Positions 1 through 11,640 of a stretch of 64,000 nt of DNA are shown piece by piece (the stretch's first letter is position 1; every line of letters begins with the position of its first letter). Made by a program: the position numbers and the translations under genes. The stretch is from Biomphalaria glabrata (Eukaryota; Mollusca; Gastropoda; Planorbidae), in contig NC_074723.1 of NCBI RefSeq assembly GCF_947242115.1, positions 15,363,001 through 15,427,000 on the forward strand. Direction: 5' to 3'. The notes beneath the pieces were generated by a model that saw nothing but the letters and a program-made list of their open reading frames with translations, made no database searches and was not told where the DNA came from.

Positions 1-362
1 CTTTCTCATAGACTGCTAGGTCTCTAATGGATAGTCTATTTTCATTTAGACATATCAGTTTAAATCAGTAGTGATGAAATACTTCTAGACTAGATAACAT
101 CATATGGTAAAAATTCTATTAATGTATAAATGGCTTCTTTAATCAAAATTAAGAAATGTCTTTTTTTTTTTTTTACATAAAAAGTGACTTTTTACTCTGG
201 AATGAAGTGATTTTGTTTTAATAAAAAACATACCTTAGCAATAATTTTTTTTAACAAAGCTAATTCAAGTTTTAAAATCAAATTTTCATTTAAAAAAACT
301 TTCTATCCATTCAGAATTATGGTTCTTGAATGTGGTGAGATAATTGAGCTCAGCACACCTCA

Positions 363-471
363 ATGTTTACTCCAACAAGAAAATAGCTATTTCTTCAAGT
401 TGATCAACTCCTCAAACCCTATTGTTTACTCCAACAAGAAAACAGCTATTTCTTCAAGTTGATCAACTCTT
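363..471. repeat. Two-copy tandem duplication, about 60 bp
   Basis: A segment beginning tgtttactccaacaag and ending gttgatcaactc occurs twice in direct orientation, about 59 bp apart, with only a few differences. It lies just before a LINE tail. The rest of 1-474 is AT-rich sequence in which I see nothing else. Confidence 0.8.
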
Positions 472-474
472 GAC

Positions 475-720
475 TTGATGATTGATGTCTCTAAACTTTT
501 AATACTTGACGAGGCATTTAGAGGCCCAAAGAAAAACCCTTGTAGAAGACAGGCACAGAAGATGTATAGAAAACTTGAAAAGATACTAGGCAGACTACAA
601 CTTTGTCTGCATCAGATGTGGGAAAATATGCAGGTCACATCTGAGTTGGCGTGGTGATGGAAAACACTGCACTCATTCTTAATTTTGGCATCAAAGACAT
701 TTTCATTATTAGGTTTCAAG
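475..720 (+). mobile_element. Decayed LINE 3' end with C-terminal zinc finger
   Basis: The + strand around 595-655 reads Y-N-F-V-C-I-R-C-G-K-I-C-R-S, followed by a degraded GLxSHxxxC. This is the Cys-Cys-His-Cys finger that ends the protein of an invertebrate non-LTR retrotransposon family. Better copies of the same tail are at 11200-11292 and 12375-12500. Upstream codons (RRQAQKMYRKLEK) are the weakly preserved preceding segment. The copy is 5'-truncated and old. Bases 721-1234 are AT-rich with no recognisable feature. Confidence 0.6.
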
Positions 721-1234
721 TTGTGTATGTGCTGGGGAATGAAGGTATATAAAAAACTGTACAAGTTTTATGATAAGTATAGTAGTTGTTCCAAATTTTA
801 CTATGTTTGTTTACTTTAAGTTACTGTAATTTTTATAATCCACAAGCTTGTTTTGGACATAAAGGAATATTTCTTTTAACATTATAGATGTAAACCAATA
901 TAATCAACACACTATTATAATCCTGAGTATAAATTATGTATGCTTATGGTTTGCAATTTACTTTAAATCCAAGTAAAATCATATATTTGTTTAAAACTAA
1001 ATATATCTTACAATTAGACTACAGATATACATATTATGTTATCCAGATGAAATACATATATCCTTCAAAGTAGACTGTTTATCTATACTTTGAAAATTGT
1101 AACATTGAAGGCATGCATTAAAATGCCTTGTAAGTAATGTAAATTTTCTATAATTATAAGATTGTATTGCTTATTGTCATAACATAAGTATGTATTGTTT
1201 TTACTGTTAATGTTTTTTTAATCTATTATATATA

Positions 1235-1325
1235 TTAGGTCGCAGATGGGGCTGCGTAGCCACAGGATATACTGCATTCCTCATTAATCTTTGGACTCGA
1301 AGATAATCCTTATTATTATTATTTC
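1235..1325 (+). mobile_element. Short LINE 3'-tail fragment (same zinc-finger family)
   Basis: The + strand reads RSQMGLRSHRIYCIPH, which aligns by eye with the C-terminal finger at 12375-12500 (RSQLGLSSHCKHSIPH). A run of TTA/ATT trinucleotides follows, as expected for the simple-repeat end of such elements. Only the last ~90 bp of the element survive. Confidence 0.55.
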
Positions 1326-1446
1326 CCAGAAAAGCTGCATTCTATATATTAAAAGTATTTATTTTTAAAAATCTCACATATTCCTTATTTTTAAAGCACT
1401 TTTTTTCTTTTTCTCTATGTCTACTTATTTTTCATATGCCCTACAT

Positions 1447-3841
1447 CAGTGATGCCCAACCTTATTCGGTCTGTGGGCCATTATAATTTTCGGGATTTGT
1501 GTCGCGGGCCATAACACCAAAAAGAAATAAAATATATACAATAAGCTATTTTTAATAGTTTTATTTATGGACCTACTTACATAAACTAATGTGAAGCATG
1601 AAGTTTATCCAAAACCATCTTCTGATTATCTGGCTGCATAGATGAAACGCCAAGTCGGAGCACTGAATCTATATGTTCATCTGTGAGGCGATTACGTAAC
1701 ATGGTTTTCGCCCGTTTCATCATTGAAAAAGTTTGTTCACACAAATAAGTGCTTGAAAACATTGTGATTATCCTTAGTGCTTGTTTTTGCAGATTTGGAA
1801 ACGCTTCTGCAGGTAACATGGAGTAGAAGTCAATGGTCTGCAGCACTTAAAATTTGTCAAGCAGGGATGTCTGGCTTTGTAAGTCAATCAGTTCCAGTTC
1901 TAGATCTGTCGGAGCACTTGACACATCGGCAGCAAACGGATTTTCAAAAAAACGGATTTCATTTTTTAAATTCTGAAAATCCACAAATCTTTCACTGAAA
2001 TTATTCATCAAGAGCCTCAGAAGTTGGATCATTCTTTCTTTAGGGAAAGACATATTTAGCTGCTTATCATTTTGTAGAGTGGTACAGGTTGGAAAGTGGT
2101 CAAGATGCACCTTTTTCGCCTGTTGAATGAAGAGTTGCAATTTTGTTTGGAAAGCACAATTTGTCTTTCCCTTGTAGTTTGGTGTTGAGTTCATTTAGAT
2201 GTGATGTGATGTCGCATAAAATAGCCGAATCCCACAACCATGAGGGGTAGTTCAGTTGTGGCACTTGTTTTGATTTATCGGTCATAAATATTTCAATTTC
2301 GTGTCTCAAATCAAAAAAACTTTTAATACCTTTCCTCGCCTTACCAGCCCCCCCCACCCACCCCCTGCACTTCACTGGGAAATAGAACGTCTTCATATTC
2401 CGACTCTACTTCTGTCAGAAAATCTTTGAAAGTTCTGTGCTTCAACGCCTGTGATTTGATGAAATTTACAGTGTTGAGCACAATCATCATCATATGGTCC
2501 AGATTCAAAACCTTTCCACAGAGATTTTGTTGGTGAATGATGCAGTGAAGCCGCAGGGGTTCAGTTCCATTTAACTCAACAACTTTTTTAATAACTCTTG
2601 CTGCCATTCTGCTGTGACATCCAACCATATTTCAAGCGCCATCAGTACTCACTCCAATTAATTTATTCCAAGGAAGAGCAAGGTCCTCTATGATGGTTGA
2701 CACTTCTTTGAACAGGTCTTCTCCAGTTGTAGTCCCATGCATGCTCCTCATAGCTGCTAATTCTTCTGTTATATCAAAATTGCTGTTTGTACCGCGAATA
2801 AATACCAAGAGTTGCGCAGTATCAGTTATGTCAGTGGATTCGTCAGCAGCAATAGAAAACATTTCGAATTCGGCTGCTCTGTCTTTTAATTGTGAATGAA
2901 GATTTACCCCCATATCTTCCACTCGCCTTGTACTTTGTCATGTGAGAAATGTTGACAGCTTCTACTGCATTCTTCTTTTCAGGACACATTTCTTCCATCA
3001 CTGCTAGCAAGCACTTTTTTACACATTCGCCATCGGAAAAAATCTTCATCGCTCTACTTAAGATGTGAGCAACTCTGTAGCTGGCCCTTATCGCCGACTC
3101 ATTTTCTTGTCTCTTTTTGTTAAATATTCTTGTCAATCCCCCAATCTCGAGTCGTAACTTGGCAATCTTGTCTTCGCGGCTCAAACCAAGAATGCCACCA
3201 TATGTGTTTATGTGTTTGGCTTCATAATGCCTTTTAATGTTATGTTCTTAAAAAACAACCACATTTTCTTTACAAATCAAACATGTTGGCTTCCTATCAT
3301 ATTCAACAAAAAAGTGAAGATCTGTCCACTTTTCTTGAAAGTTTCTACATTCAGAGTCCACTTTTTGTATCTTAGGCTCTCCCATTTCATTAAATCACAA
3401 ACGTTAAACACTACGGTACCAATTGCTTTGATATCAAAAGAACAAGACCCAAAACGATGCATCGATGATCTGTGTTGCACACACAAGGTGTCAAGGACAC
3501 GGCTAGCTCAAGACAGTAGCGGAACTTTCCAAGAATTAAAAATAGCTGTCTAGTTTTATCGCCATTGAAAAAAAAAACACTTGTGTTCTTACAATAAAAA
3601 AAATATTTACTATGAATATTAAAATACCAAACATAAAGATGGAATTCATCAAAGAATGAGTGAGAATCCTAACTGAAAGAGAATATTTTTTCAACATTCT
3701 AATTTTTTAATTTAAAGAAAAAAATAATTATTATTTTTTTACATTTTTAAAATTTTTTTTTCTTTTTTTTTTTTACATTTTGTTCCAATGCTTTGGCGGG
3801 CCGGATAGAAGCACGTGCGGGCCGTAGTTTGGGCATCGCTG
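1447..3841 (-). mobile_element. hAT DNA transposon with both ends and an 8-bp TSD
   Basis: The left end CAGTGATGCCCAA and the right end, read on the other strand, CAGCGATGCCCAA form terminal inverted repeats. Each end is flanked by the same 8 bp, ccctacat, at 1439-1446 and 3842-3849. An 8-bp target duplication is diagnostic of hAT. The 2395-bp element contains a decayed transposase read on the - strand. The complete termini and unchanged TSD show that the whole element was inserted once and its ends were not lost. Its protein resembles the hAT group that gave rise to vertebrate GTF2IRD2 and ZBED-type genes. Confidence 0.92.
1586..3360 (-). pseudogene. hAT transposase, GTF2IRD2/ZBED-like, decayed
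   Basis: Read from 3360 downwards, the pieces come in the expected order. First is a BED-like zinc finger (CLICKENVVVF, a stop, then HNIKRHYEAKH). Next is a helical segment (SREDKIAKLRLEIGG, 3184). Then comes the DDE core with the first acidic motif FSIAADESTD (about 2860) and GVSTDGA (about 2635), then RLHCIIHQQNLCGK (about 2540). The C-terminal dimerisation segment is SSTYLCEQTFSMMKRAKT (about 1710). These are hallmark hAT motifs. The frame is broken several times: an in-frame stop in the finger, a stop just after GVSTDGA (2629-2631), and frame changes near 2180 and near the C-run at 2350. No active protein is expected. Confidence 0.88.
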
Positions 3842-3849
3842 CCCTACAT

Positions 3850-5936
3850 CATTTCCACTTCCTCTTAGACAAAACCAATCCTAATCTATTATATATTTGT
3901 AAGTTATCACTCATTGATCACAAAAAGATGTCTTAAACTGTCATACATATCCGCATCAAATTTTGTACACAGGTTCCTTTTACCTCCTAGATGCTCACTT
4001 AGAACATTTTTTTGACAGAATCGCAAACTTTGGACTGCTATTCCCAAAAAACCACAAGTTTTCTATCAAACCTTTGTATTTTCGATATTTCCAAAAAAAA
4101 AAGCTGCATTCTACATATAAAGCAGTAAAATAAATCACACAAAGTCTGTATTTTTAAAGCCATTTTTTTCCTTTTTCCCTTAGTCTTAGTCTATTCCTGT
4201 TTTAATATACTGCCTTACATTTTTGTTTTCTACCTTTTTTTTTAGCCAGAAAAGTGTTGTGCTTGTAAACAAAGGATGTTATCATCAGACTGATGGTATA
4301 TTAAACTATATATACTTTCTGAACCTAGTTGTACTGCAGATTTTTTTAAAACGATTTGCATGTGTAAGATTATAAATTATGTTTCATAAACTTAAATCTG
4401 TCAACATATAATTATCAAACAATTGAGTATCATTGAAATAGTGGGTTGGGAAAAATACATCCCCTACAAGAGGAGGATGTTAGATGGTTTAATTTGAGAC
4501 ATAAAACTCAGGGACATCATCCGTTTCAGTAGAAAATAAAACAAACAATCCAGGCTTGCACTTAAACTCAGGGACAGAGAAGGGTCAACTATATAATCCA
4601 TTGTGTTATCATTTTGTAAGCATTTAATCAGTAAACTTTGTATTTAGGCTACATTTTAGTATTGCATGTTGAAATGAATACATTGGAAACAATTAGAGCT
4701 CCATCTTGTAACGCATTTCTTCATTATTTGTCTGTTAGTTTAAATGTCACATTTTCATGAGATGTAGTCGTTTCAGACAGTTGTTGCCAATTTCAGAAAG
4801 AGGCGTGAGTGAGTGAGTGATATATTGTGTGATGACCTAATTGGACTTTGATTTTAAGCTTTGTCAAACCATAGACAGACATAACATACAATACTAGGAG
4901 CAACTTTTGGATGTGTAGAAACTTCCAGATTGAAGGCAGTAGTTCAAGAAGGTGGTTGAGTCACATCTTAATGAAAATTGAATTAGTTACAAATTTAGTT
5001 ACCAGGATGCTCTGTGCACCTAAGGACAAGAAGTGTAGATATGTGTACACAGTGCCATTGAAAAAATATTCAGGTGGGGGTTATGTCTATCTATATCCTT
5101 TTTATGCATGAAGCTGCTTGGACATGACCACCATGTTGCACAGCTCAGAACAGACTCAAATATAAAATATAGAATTATCACAAGCATATTTGTTTTGTTT
5201 TATCTCTTTCAAAAAAAAAAAGGGGGGGGGGGTCCTCCTTCTTAGATAGACAGAAAAGTAAACTATGGAGAATGTCCCCAGATCCCAAAGATAGCACAGT
5301 GGAAAATTGCACATTAAGACTGGACACACTAAATTTTAGTTCATAGCCCACGAGATACAAATATCAAGAGGAACATTAGAAATAGTTTTGTTGCCATTTT
5401 TCTCAAGTTGTGACTTGACCACCGACTTGATCTTGATGTATTTTTGTAAACAGAAATGTATGGGTCATTTTAATAGTGCGAATTAAAGAACAATCAACGT
5501 TATTCTTATTTCGTCAAATGTCTAGTTGACTTTTTGCTATATCCTTTGTTGTCATATATTTTACTTTTTGTTTCCAATATTTACTGAAGATGATTTATCT
5601 TTGCCTGTTTATGTTTGCCTGCAATAATCAAAGGTTTGAAAATAAAAGGAGAGACAATCCTGAAAGCAATGATTGACTGATACATAAGAAATGTTTGCTT
5701 TTATGCCCTTATGTAGCTCCGAATAATGTGATAAGGTACAACTGTTCTTTCTATTTACTATATACATTTGAAATGGAACATAGATCAGAAGTGTTAAATT
5801 AACTTGAATTTGAATTGAATGACTGAGTTTTTCCCATACAGCTAAGTAACAGCTACTTGCATTCAGAATACAGATTAGGCTCGAAATATGTACAGCTGAC
5901 TACACAACATAGGCCTACATAATTCGATGACATTGT
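3850..5936. other. Non-coding AT-rich stretch
   Basis: I see no gene or recognisable element here. It contains a short GAGT repeat near 4806 and an A-run/G-run junction at 5209-5231. The small ORFs at 4911 and 5178 lack any recognisable motif or splice context. Confidence 0.5.
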
Positions 5937-6105
5937 ATGAGCTGCCTGGTGGTGCGGTATGCGCGCTGGACCGTCGTTCGGGTTCTTACCCTGCCCTCTG
6001 CCATCTCCCGTGGTCCTGTGGGAGGTTTGGACAAGGAAGTAAATTCTCTTCAACTCTGAAGGAACCTCCGAAACACGTAAAACATTTGACAAACAAACAC
6101 GTGTT
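5937..6105 (+). mobile_element. tRNA-derived SINE, family 2
   Basis: The copy has a tRNA-like head with an A-box-like ggtggtgcggtatgcgcgc, followed by the shared body (ggaccgtcgttcgggtt ... aactctgaaggaacctccgaa) and tail (acgtaaaacatttgacaaac). The same body recurs at 31367, 43712, 52786 and, inverted, at 60285. The repeated tRNA-like promoter without coding capacity identifies a SINE. Confidence 0.75.
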
Positions 6106-6229
6106 GACAGACTGGCATTTTAGTTTGCCAAAATAATAAGATGATAGAGGAGTGTTGTACCTGTCAATTTTAACTTTTAATTTAAAAGAATGATGACAAC
6201 AATCGGATTAATAGCCTCCAAATAAAACT

Positions 6230-6445
6230 ATGATACATTTACCCCACTTCCCAATGTTTAAAGAAAAATCATCTTTGAAAAAGTACATGAGACCATGGAA
6301 CTATACTAATGGAACACCAGCTTCGAGATTTTATGATCAGAGTGCCGTCGCGCATCATTTTCGCGCACCATACCAATTTGAAAAATCGATGAGGATGCCA
6401 AAGAAGAAATTTACTCCGAGAGCCACTTGGATTGACCTTCATTGA
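6230..6445 (+). CDS. Last-exon-like ORF, unrecognised protein C-terminus
   Basis: An open frame runs to TGA at 6443-6445. It has unusually varied, protein-like composition for this AT-rich region: ...LKKYMRPWNYTNGTPASRF..., ...APYQFEKSMRMPKKKF... and the end ATWIDLH. A possible splice acceptor (tttaaag) ends at 6261, so this may be the terminal exon of a + strand gene, with the ATG at 6230 being incidental. The second half and the 3' flank recur inverted at 13790-14100, where the same frame is interrupted. I do not recognise the family. Compact, basic, Pro/Trp/Tyr-rich tails occur in ciliary microtubule inner proteins, but that is only a guess. Confidence 0.35.
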   Translation: MIHLPHFPMFKEKSSLKKYMRPWNYTNGTPASRFYDQSAVAHHFRAPYQFEKSMRMPKKKFTPRATWIDLH

Positions 6446-6575
6446 GAGTAAAACTTCCCCACACTATATTTTATTAGATCTGTAAAAACTTTATCCATTT
6501 TCTGACTATCTGATAAAATAGATACAATTTCCCTGAATAATGGATCGTCACAAAAGATTTTTTTTTAAGGCCACT
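6293..6575 (+). repeat. Left arm of a 7.2-kb-spaced inverted repeat
   Basis: From atggaactatactaatgg through the stop codon and on to gatcgtcacaaaag, this arm matches the reverse complement of 13790-14100 almost base for base, with a few small insertions. It includes the second part of the ORF at 6230 and about 130 bp of its 3' flank. Similarity stops abruptly on the outer side. Confidence 0.85.
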
Positions 6576-9039
6576 TCGTTAAAATAGGTGTTTCCAGTAC
6601 TTCCTCATTTGGGTATTTTACACAAAATCTGGAATTTTTTTTATGTACATGTCATTTTTATCATCTGTCCCGCGCAACAAAACCATCCACTTTTCCCGGT
6701 CACCAATGTTCTTAACAAGATATCAAGAGAGAGAGGCTGGTCCATTATTTGCGTAGTCCAGCCAGCTTTTTTTTTTTTTTGACAACCTTTTTTTCGTTCT
6801 CTCTCATGAAGGATATGTTTTGAAAATTAGTCTTACAAAATACAATTCCAAACCAACCCATGCAGTTATCGTCTTTTCACAGTTTTGAGGAGTCATCCTT
6901 TTTGCTAGCCAGAGTGTTAATTGGCAAAAGTGAAAAAATTCATTTTGTTTAATTTTTTAAAGTAAATATTCATAACTATATCTTTTATATAATAATATAT
7001 TTTTAAAATAATAATCTTGTATATAGACATGCTTTAATAGATCTAATAAATGATTAACTCGGACCTACCAATATGGGTATATAAATACTTATATCTGGGT
7101 ATTTAAAATTTTGAATGCGAATTTTTAAAAAACCGAACTTATATTGATCTAGATTCTAGATCTCTTGTATAATATCTAGAATAATATAGATCTACAACAC
7201 CTAGACTAAAGTTAAAGACTAAGGTCTAGATTTATTTAACGTTTAAAAAAAAATAATCAATAGATCTAATATAGACAGTCATGAGATCCACTCTATTTTA
7301 TCTAGATGTAGACCATACATGAGATTAATAATTGTCAATATGAATATTTATAGATCTACTCTAGTCTAGAGTTTAGTAGAGTCTAGATCTATCGATCATC
7401 TAGACCTAGAATCTAGTCTGTCTATAGCTATAGTAGGCTATACTTATACTTACTATTATACACTTTTACAGTATATGAGTATACTCATACGAGTCATACT
7501 GGCTATACTATAGTATAGACACTATAGTTAGTATTAAGTATAGTTAATACTTTTTAATAGTAGATCTATAATCTATCAATTCTATCTAAATCTAGACTTC
7601 ACTTTCACATCACATTCACACGATTATTGATACAGACAGTGAATGAAACGAATGCAGTGGTTATACTGATTATACTTAAAGTGACGATACTACTTACAGA
7701 TCTACCAGTTGATAAACATCATCATCATAGATAATAATCTACATCTATAATCATAGTGCCCTTTATTTAGTCAATATAGTCAAGTCAAGATAGTGGAACG
7801 TAAACTCCAGGGTTTAATACAATAAAGTATGAGTCTATGAGTTAGTATAAGATCTAATTATTTTGTTACTTTGTATGTGACAGTAATTAAAATAATTAAT
7901 TAATATCATCAGCCATATCATTTTAAATATTTAAAAAGTAGACATAGATTTTTATTATATTATAAATAGATAGATTAGATCTACATATAATTTTACAAAC
8001 TTTAGAAATGATTGATTTTATTTTTTATTGATAAGCCTTCTAGACTAGATTGTCTAGATCTAGCATCTCTAGTTAGACTCTAACATGTAGATTGTAGATC
8101 TTTGAATTGGATTGATATTCACCTTCAAGTCCTAAATTGTCTCTAAAGTCTGTAGCTGATTTGAGAGGCCCAACGAGGCGAGTCTATTAGTACTATGTCT
8201 CTTGATCTATCTAGTAGGCCTACTAAGCTAGTGCATTAGCCATAGTGTAGTCAAATCTTTACAACTAGTCTTCTATATCTAAGCTTCTCGATTAATTAGA
8301 TCTAGATCCAGTTTAGATTTAGAATATATAAAAGTTTTTACTACCTAAAATACTAAATCTACTGATCTAAATTCTAGATATATAGATCCAGTTCAGATTA
8401 GGATATAAAAATATTCCACTATAGCTAAAATTCTAAATCTACTGATCTATACTTAATATGTTAGATATTATATGACATCTACAAAAATTATTATTAAGAT
8501 ATAATTATAGATTCTAGACTAGTTATATATGTACATAAAATATATAAATAAAAGATACAATTTATGCAGGCCTAGATCCCATAAATTTATAATTGATCCA
8601 GATCTATCAGTAAAAGTTACCTTCGATTGGCAGTTTTACCCAATCTAATCTATACAAGACAATTTATAATCCATGCCTTGCCTACACCCCATATATATTA
8701 AATAATAGTTTCCATTCCATGCCATACCCAGACCCATGAGTTCATGAAATAATAAATGATGTGGTGTCAAGTTGGATCTATCCCCTGAAATTCAGTGCTT
8801 TAATTTAAAACTCACATATCTAGTTAATTATTTGCTATGACACTCTGATAAACTTGGACTTGTGTGATACATATGTTTCTTATCAGATTTAATTAATGAA
8901 GTTTTGGTGCATTTTAACCAGTAATAAGGCTACAAAAGTAGCATCAGGTGTATTCTAACCATTGGTATTTTTCCTGGCAACATTTCTATTCTAGTCTGTG
9001 ATAAATTATAAATAAAAAAAAATGTTTGTAATGTTTCAG
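6576..9039. repeat. TAGATCT/TCTAGA-rich AT sequence
   Basis: Between about 7020 and 8620 the sequence is packed with overlapping short words such as tctagatct, agatctaga and ctatagtat, on both strands because they are palindromic. There is no fixed period and no ORF. The same words cluster at 12880-13240 and thinly at 47560-47870. No gene is seen before the exon at 9040. Confidence 0.7.
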
Positions 9040-11620
9040 TTATTAACAAGTAGAACCATGGCAACCAGTTCTGATGATGTCCCAGAATGGCTCAAGGATC
9101 ATACTTATACTATTTCTACTCTCTGGGCATCCATTCAATATTTAATGTAAGTACTACTATACAATTTTTATTTTAGTTATCTAATGGATGTTTTATGAAT
9201 TGTGTGATTTTCATGGTCAAGCAACATCCAATTATCTGGGATGGAATTTAACATTTTTCTCTAGTTTTTTTTTTTATTTATAACACTCTTAAGCACATTC
9301 ATCTTTCATGAATGCCTAATATACCTTGGCTGTTGTGCAGGCCATTCCTTTACAATAAACTGTTAGATGAAATTAGGCAAAATTGTCTGATAATTTGTAT
9401 GTTTGATACAACAATGTTTTCAATTTAATAATATTATTTTTTAATTTTAATGTTTTCAAAAGAAATTAACCAATATGCCTAATTGTATAATTACAGTTAT
9501 GTTTGGAAATGCAAGAAAAAGGCATGCATTCCTGAAAAGTCAATGATTGCACCTCTTAAAGGTAAGGTACTGCAATTTTTCCCATGTACTTTTCTCATAA
9601 GCTGAAGTACTTGTATTTTTGAAAAACTAGTTTTCCATGAAAATGTAAATCATAATATATGTTATAGTTGCTTTTAGATTAGTTCAATGTGCATCAAATT
9701 AACTGAACATCTGCCTTCACCTATAGTAATAATTCATAACTATTAAGGTCAGGGCCATGTCCACACATTAACGCAGTAGCTCCTTTTAGGTACAGACTAT
9801 TTTTAGAATGGCAAAATTATATAACTATAATTAATAACATATATACGTTTAGCATGGTCAACACATATGTCACACATATTTTTTAATTTTTTTAAAAATC
9901 CTTTTATTTATTTTTATAACTAGATAACTTTCTGTTATGAGAAAAGATGAGATTCTTGGACTCCTGCATAGCACCACCAGAAAGGAAAATCCCATCATGT
10001 TGCAAAATAAAAGTCTTGGACCAATTTTAATTTAAGATATATATATTATACTGTAAGCTGTATACATATTTATGTATATCCTGTCATTCAGCCAACAGGT
10101 TTGGATTTAGTATTTCTTTAAATCTGTTTGATATTGTACTTGAAAACTATTAATCTGAGCCGCATTAAAACAAGAGGGAGTGCAGTGGATGAGTGGTAAG
10201 GGAAATTTTACTTTTTTAAAATTAAAATAAGAATCTAACAAAAGTAAACATATAAAATATGGTGCATTCTCCTTAAAACTAAAACCTGGTGCAAAGGTTT
10301 AAAATGTTGGCAAAAAAAAAAGCAACATCAATTAAATATTTTTAATTCCCTTTGCAAAACTTACTGAGAAGAACATGCATGTTGTTCCCTCATAAGTTTC
10401 TTGACAGAGGAAATCTTGTTTATATTAGATTTGAATTAAGCAAATTAAGAAAAAAATTATAATCATTATTTCAAATGGTTGTATCTAAACCTTATGAATT
10501 ATTTTTCAGTTATAAGTATATTGAAATGAATGGATAATCATGAAATTGTTAAATAATTGCTGCTATCATTCCATTGACTAAAGAACCATAATTTTTTTTA
10601 AAATTAATTTCAAAATTAATTAATTAATTTTCAAGCAGAGTTCACATAGATCTTGAGTGAAATTTTTCTTTTTTTGACTAATGCTTCAATTTTATTGTAT
10701 CATTAGTTTTTTATTTTTATTACCCAGAATATTTTAAAAATGAGTACACTATTTTCATGTAATAATGTAACTTGGTATTCACACATCAAAATACGCTATA
10801 ATCTTTAGGCCATATAGATTTGTATAAATATAAATTAACTTGCTTAAATACATTGTAAATGTATATTGTTTGGATAAGAATAAAGTTTTTCTGTAGACAA
10901 TTATTGTTCAAGATTTGTTGATGCTCCTGCTTAATAAATTATATACACAGGTCATTAGTTTTAACACACTACTGACACAAGAAAAACTGGTCGCCCCCAC
11001 TTCCATTACATAGATGTAATAAAACGTGACCTCAAATCAGTGAACATCAATACTGACAATTGGGAAGACATAGCTTTAGACCGCAACAGATGGAGAGACA
11101 GTGACCAAGAAAGCTATGGACAGTGAAAGTACATAGGTCTCAGCTCAGGAAGAAAAACGTACAATCCGAAAAACTGCCAGCTCCTTCCTACCACCGAAGC
11201 AAAAGCCACCTTAACCTGCGCTATCTGTGGACAGGAGTGTCTCTCCGAAATAGGGCTCCCCAACCACAGGAGGAAGTGTGCTCTGAGATGAAACCTTAGT
11301 CTTTCTATTTCTACGACTGAAGTAGGCCAATGATGATGATACAGGTCATTAGTTTTAACACGTCTGATAATAAATGACAGTACAAGTTATTGAATGAAAA
11401 TTTGTCATTATTTCAGGTGCTTTAGGCCTACATCAATGTGAGGTACCAGTACTTTGATTGTGTCATATAACAATTTAAAGCAACATTTTGAAATGAATAG
11501 TGTGTAGAATTGACAGTAAATACATTTAAGTGATGGGCTGTGATCTGCATGAATTGAATTTGTGTTTTTGATCTTTACTTCAAGTAAATGTTAATGAACA
11601 ATTAATTTTTAATGAATAAA
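9040..11620 (+). CDS. Probable small single-pass membrane protein gene, 3 exons, unrecognised
   Basis: The exon after acceptor tttcag (9039) has an 18-nt leader and a strong start context (accATGG, ATG 9058-9060). It is coding to 9146 and ends at a consensus gtaagt. Exon 2 is 9497-9561, between ttacag and gtaagg. Exon 3 starts after tttcag at 11417 and reaches TGA at 11455-11457. An AATAAA follows at 11615-11620. The phases match (2, then 1), giving a 64-residue protein beginning MATSSDDVPEWLKDHTY. It has a hydrophobic stretch (ISTLWASIQYLIYVW, residues 19-33), then a basic, Cys-containing segment (KCKKKACIPEK). This looks like a small single-pass membrane protein. Exons 1-2 are well supported by splice consensus; exon 3 is less certain. 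Intron 2 holds a young LINE insertion. I do not recognise the family. Confidence 0.45.
10968..11340 (+). mobile_element. 5'-truncated LINE copy with perfect 21-bp TSD
   Basis: The copy is bounded by identical 21-bp direct repeats at 10947-10967 and 11341-11361 (acaggtcatt...taacac), a target-site duplication. The body encodes the C-terminus of a non-LTR retrotransposon protein: ...HYIDVIKRDLKSVNI..., NWEDIALDRNRWRD, and the finger CAICGQECLSEIGLPNHRRKC (11197-11289). A tga and a short ATG-repeat tail end it. One in-frame stop lies after ESYGQ. The unchanged TSD and mostly open frame suggest a fairly recent insertion. It lies in the second intron of the putative small gene. Confidence 0.9.
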
Positions 11621-11640
11621 TAATTTAAAAATAAATACAA

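Noticed and set aside
4911-5111. 66-aa + strand ORF
   Set aside because: No family motif, splice context or repeat match; expected by chance at this length.
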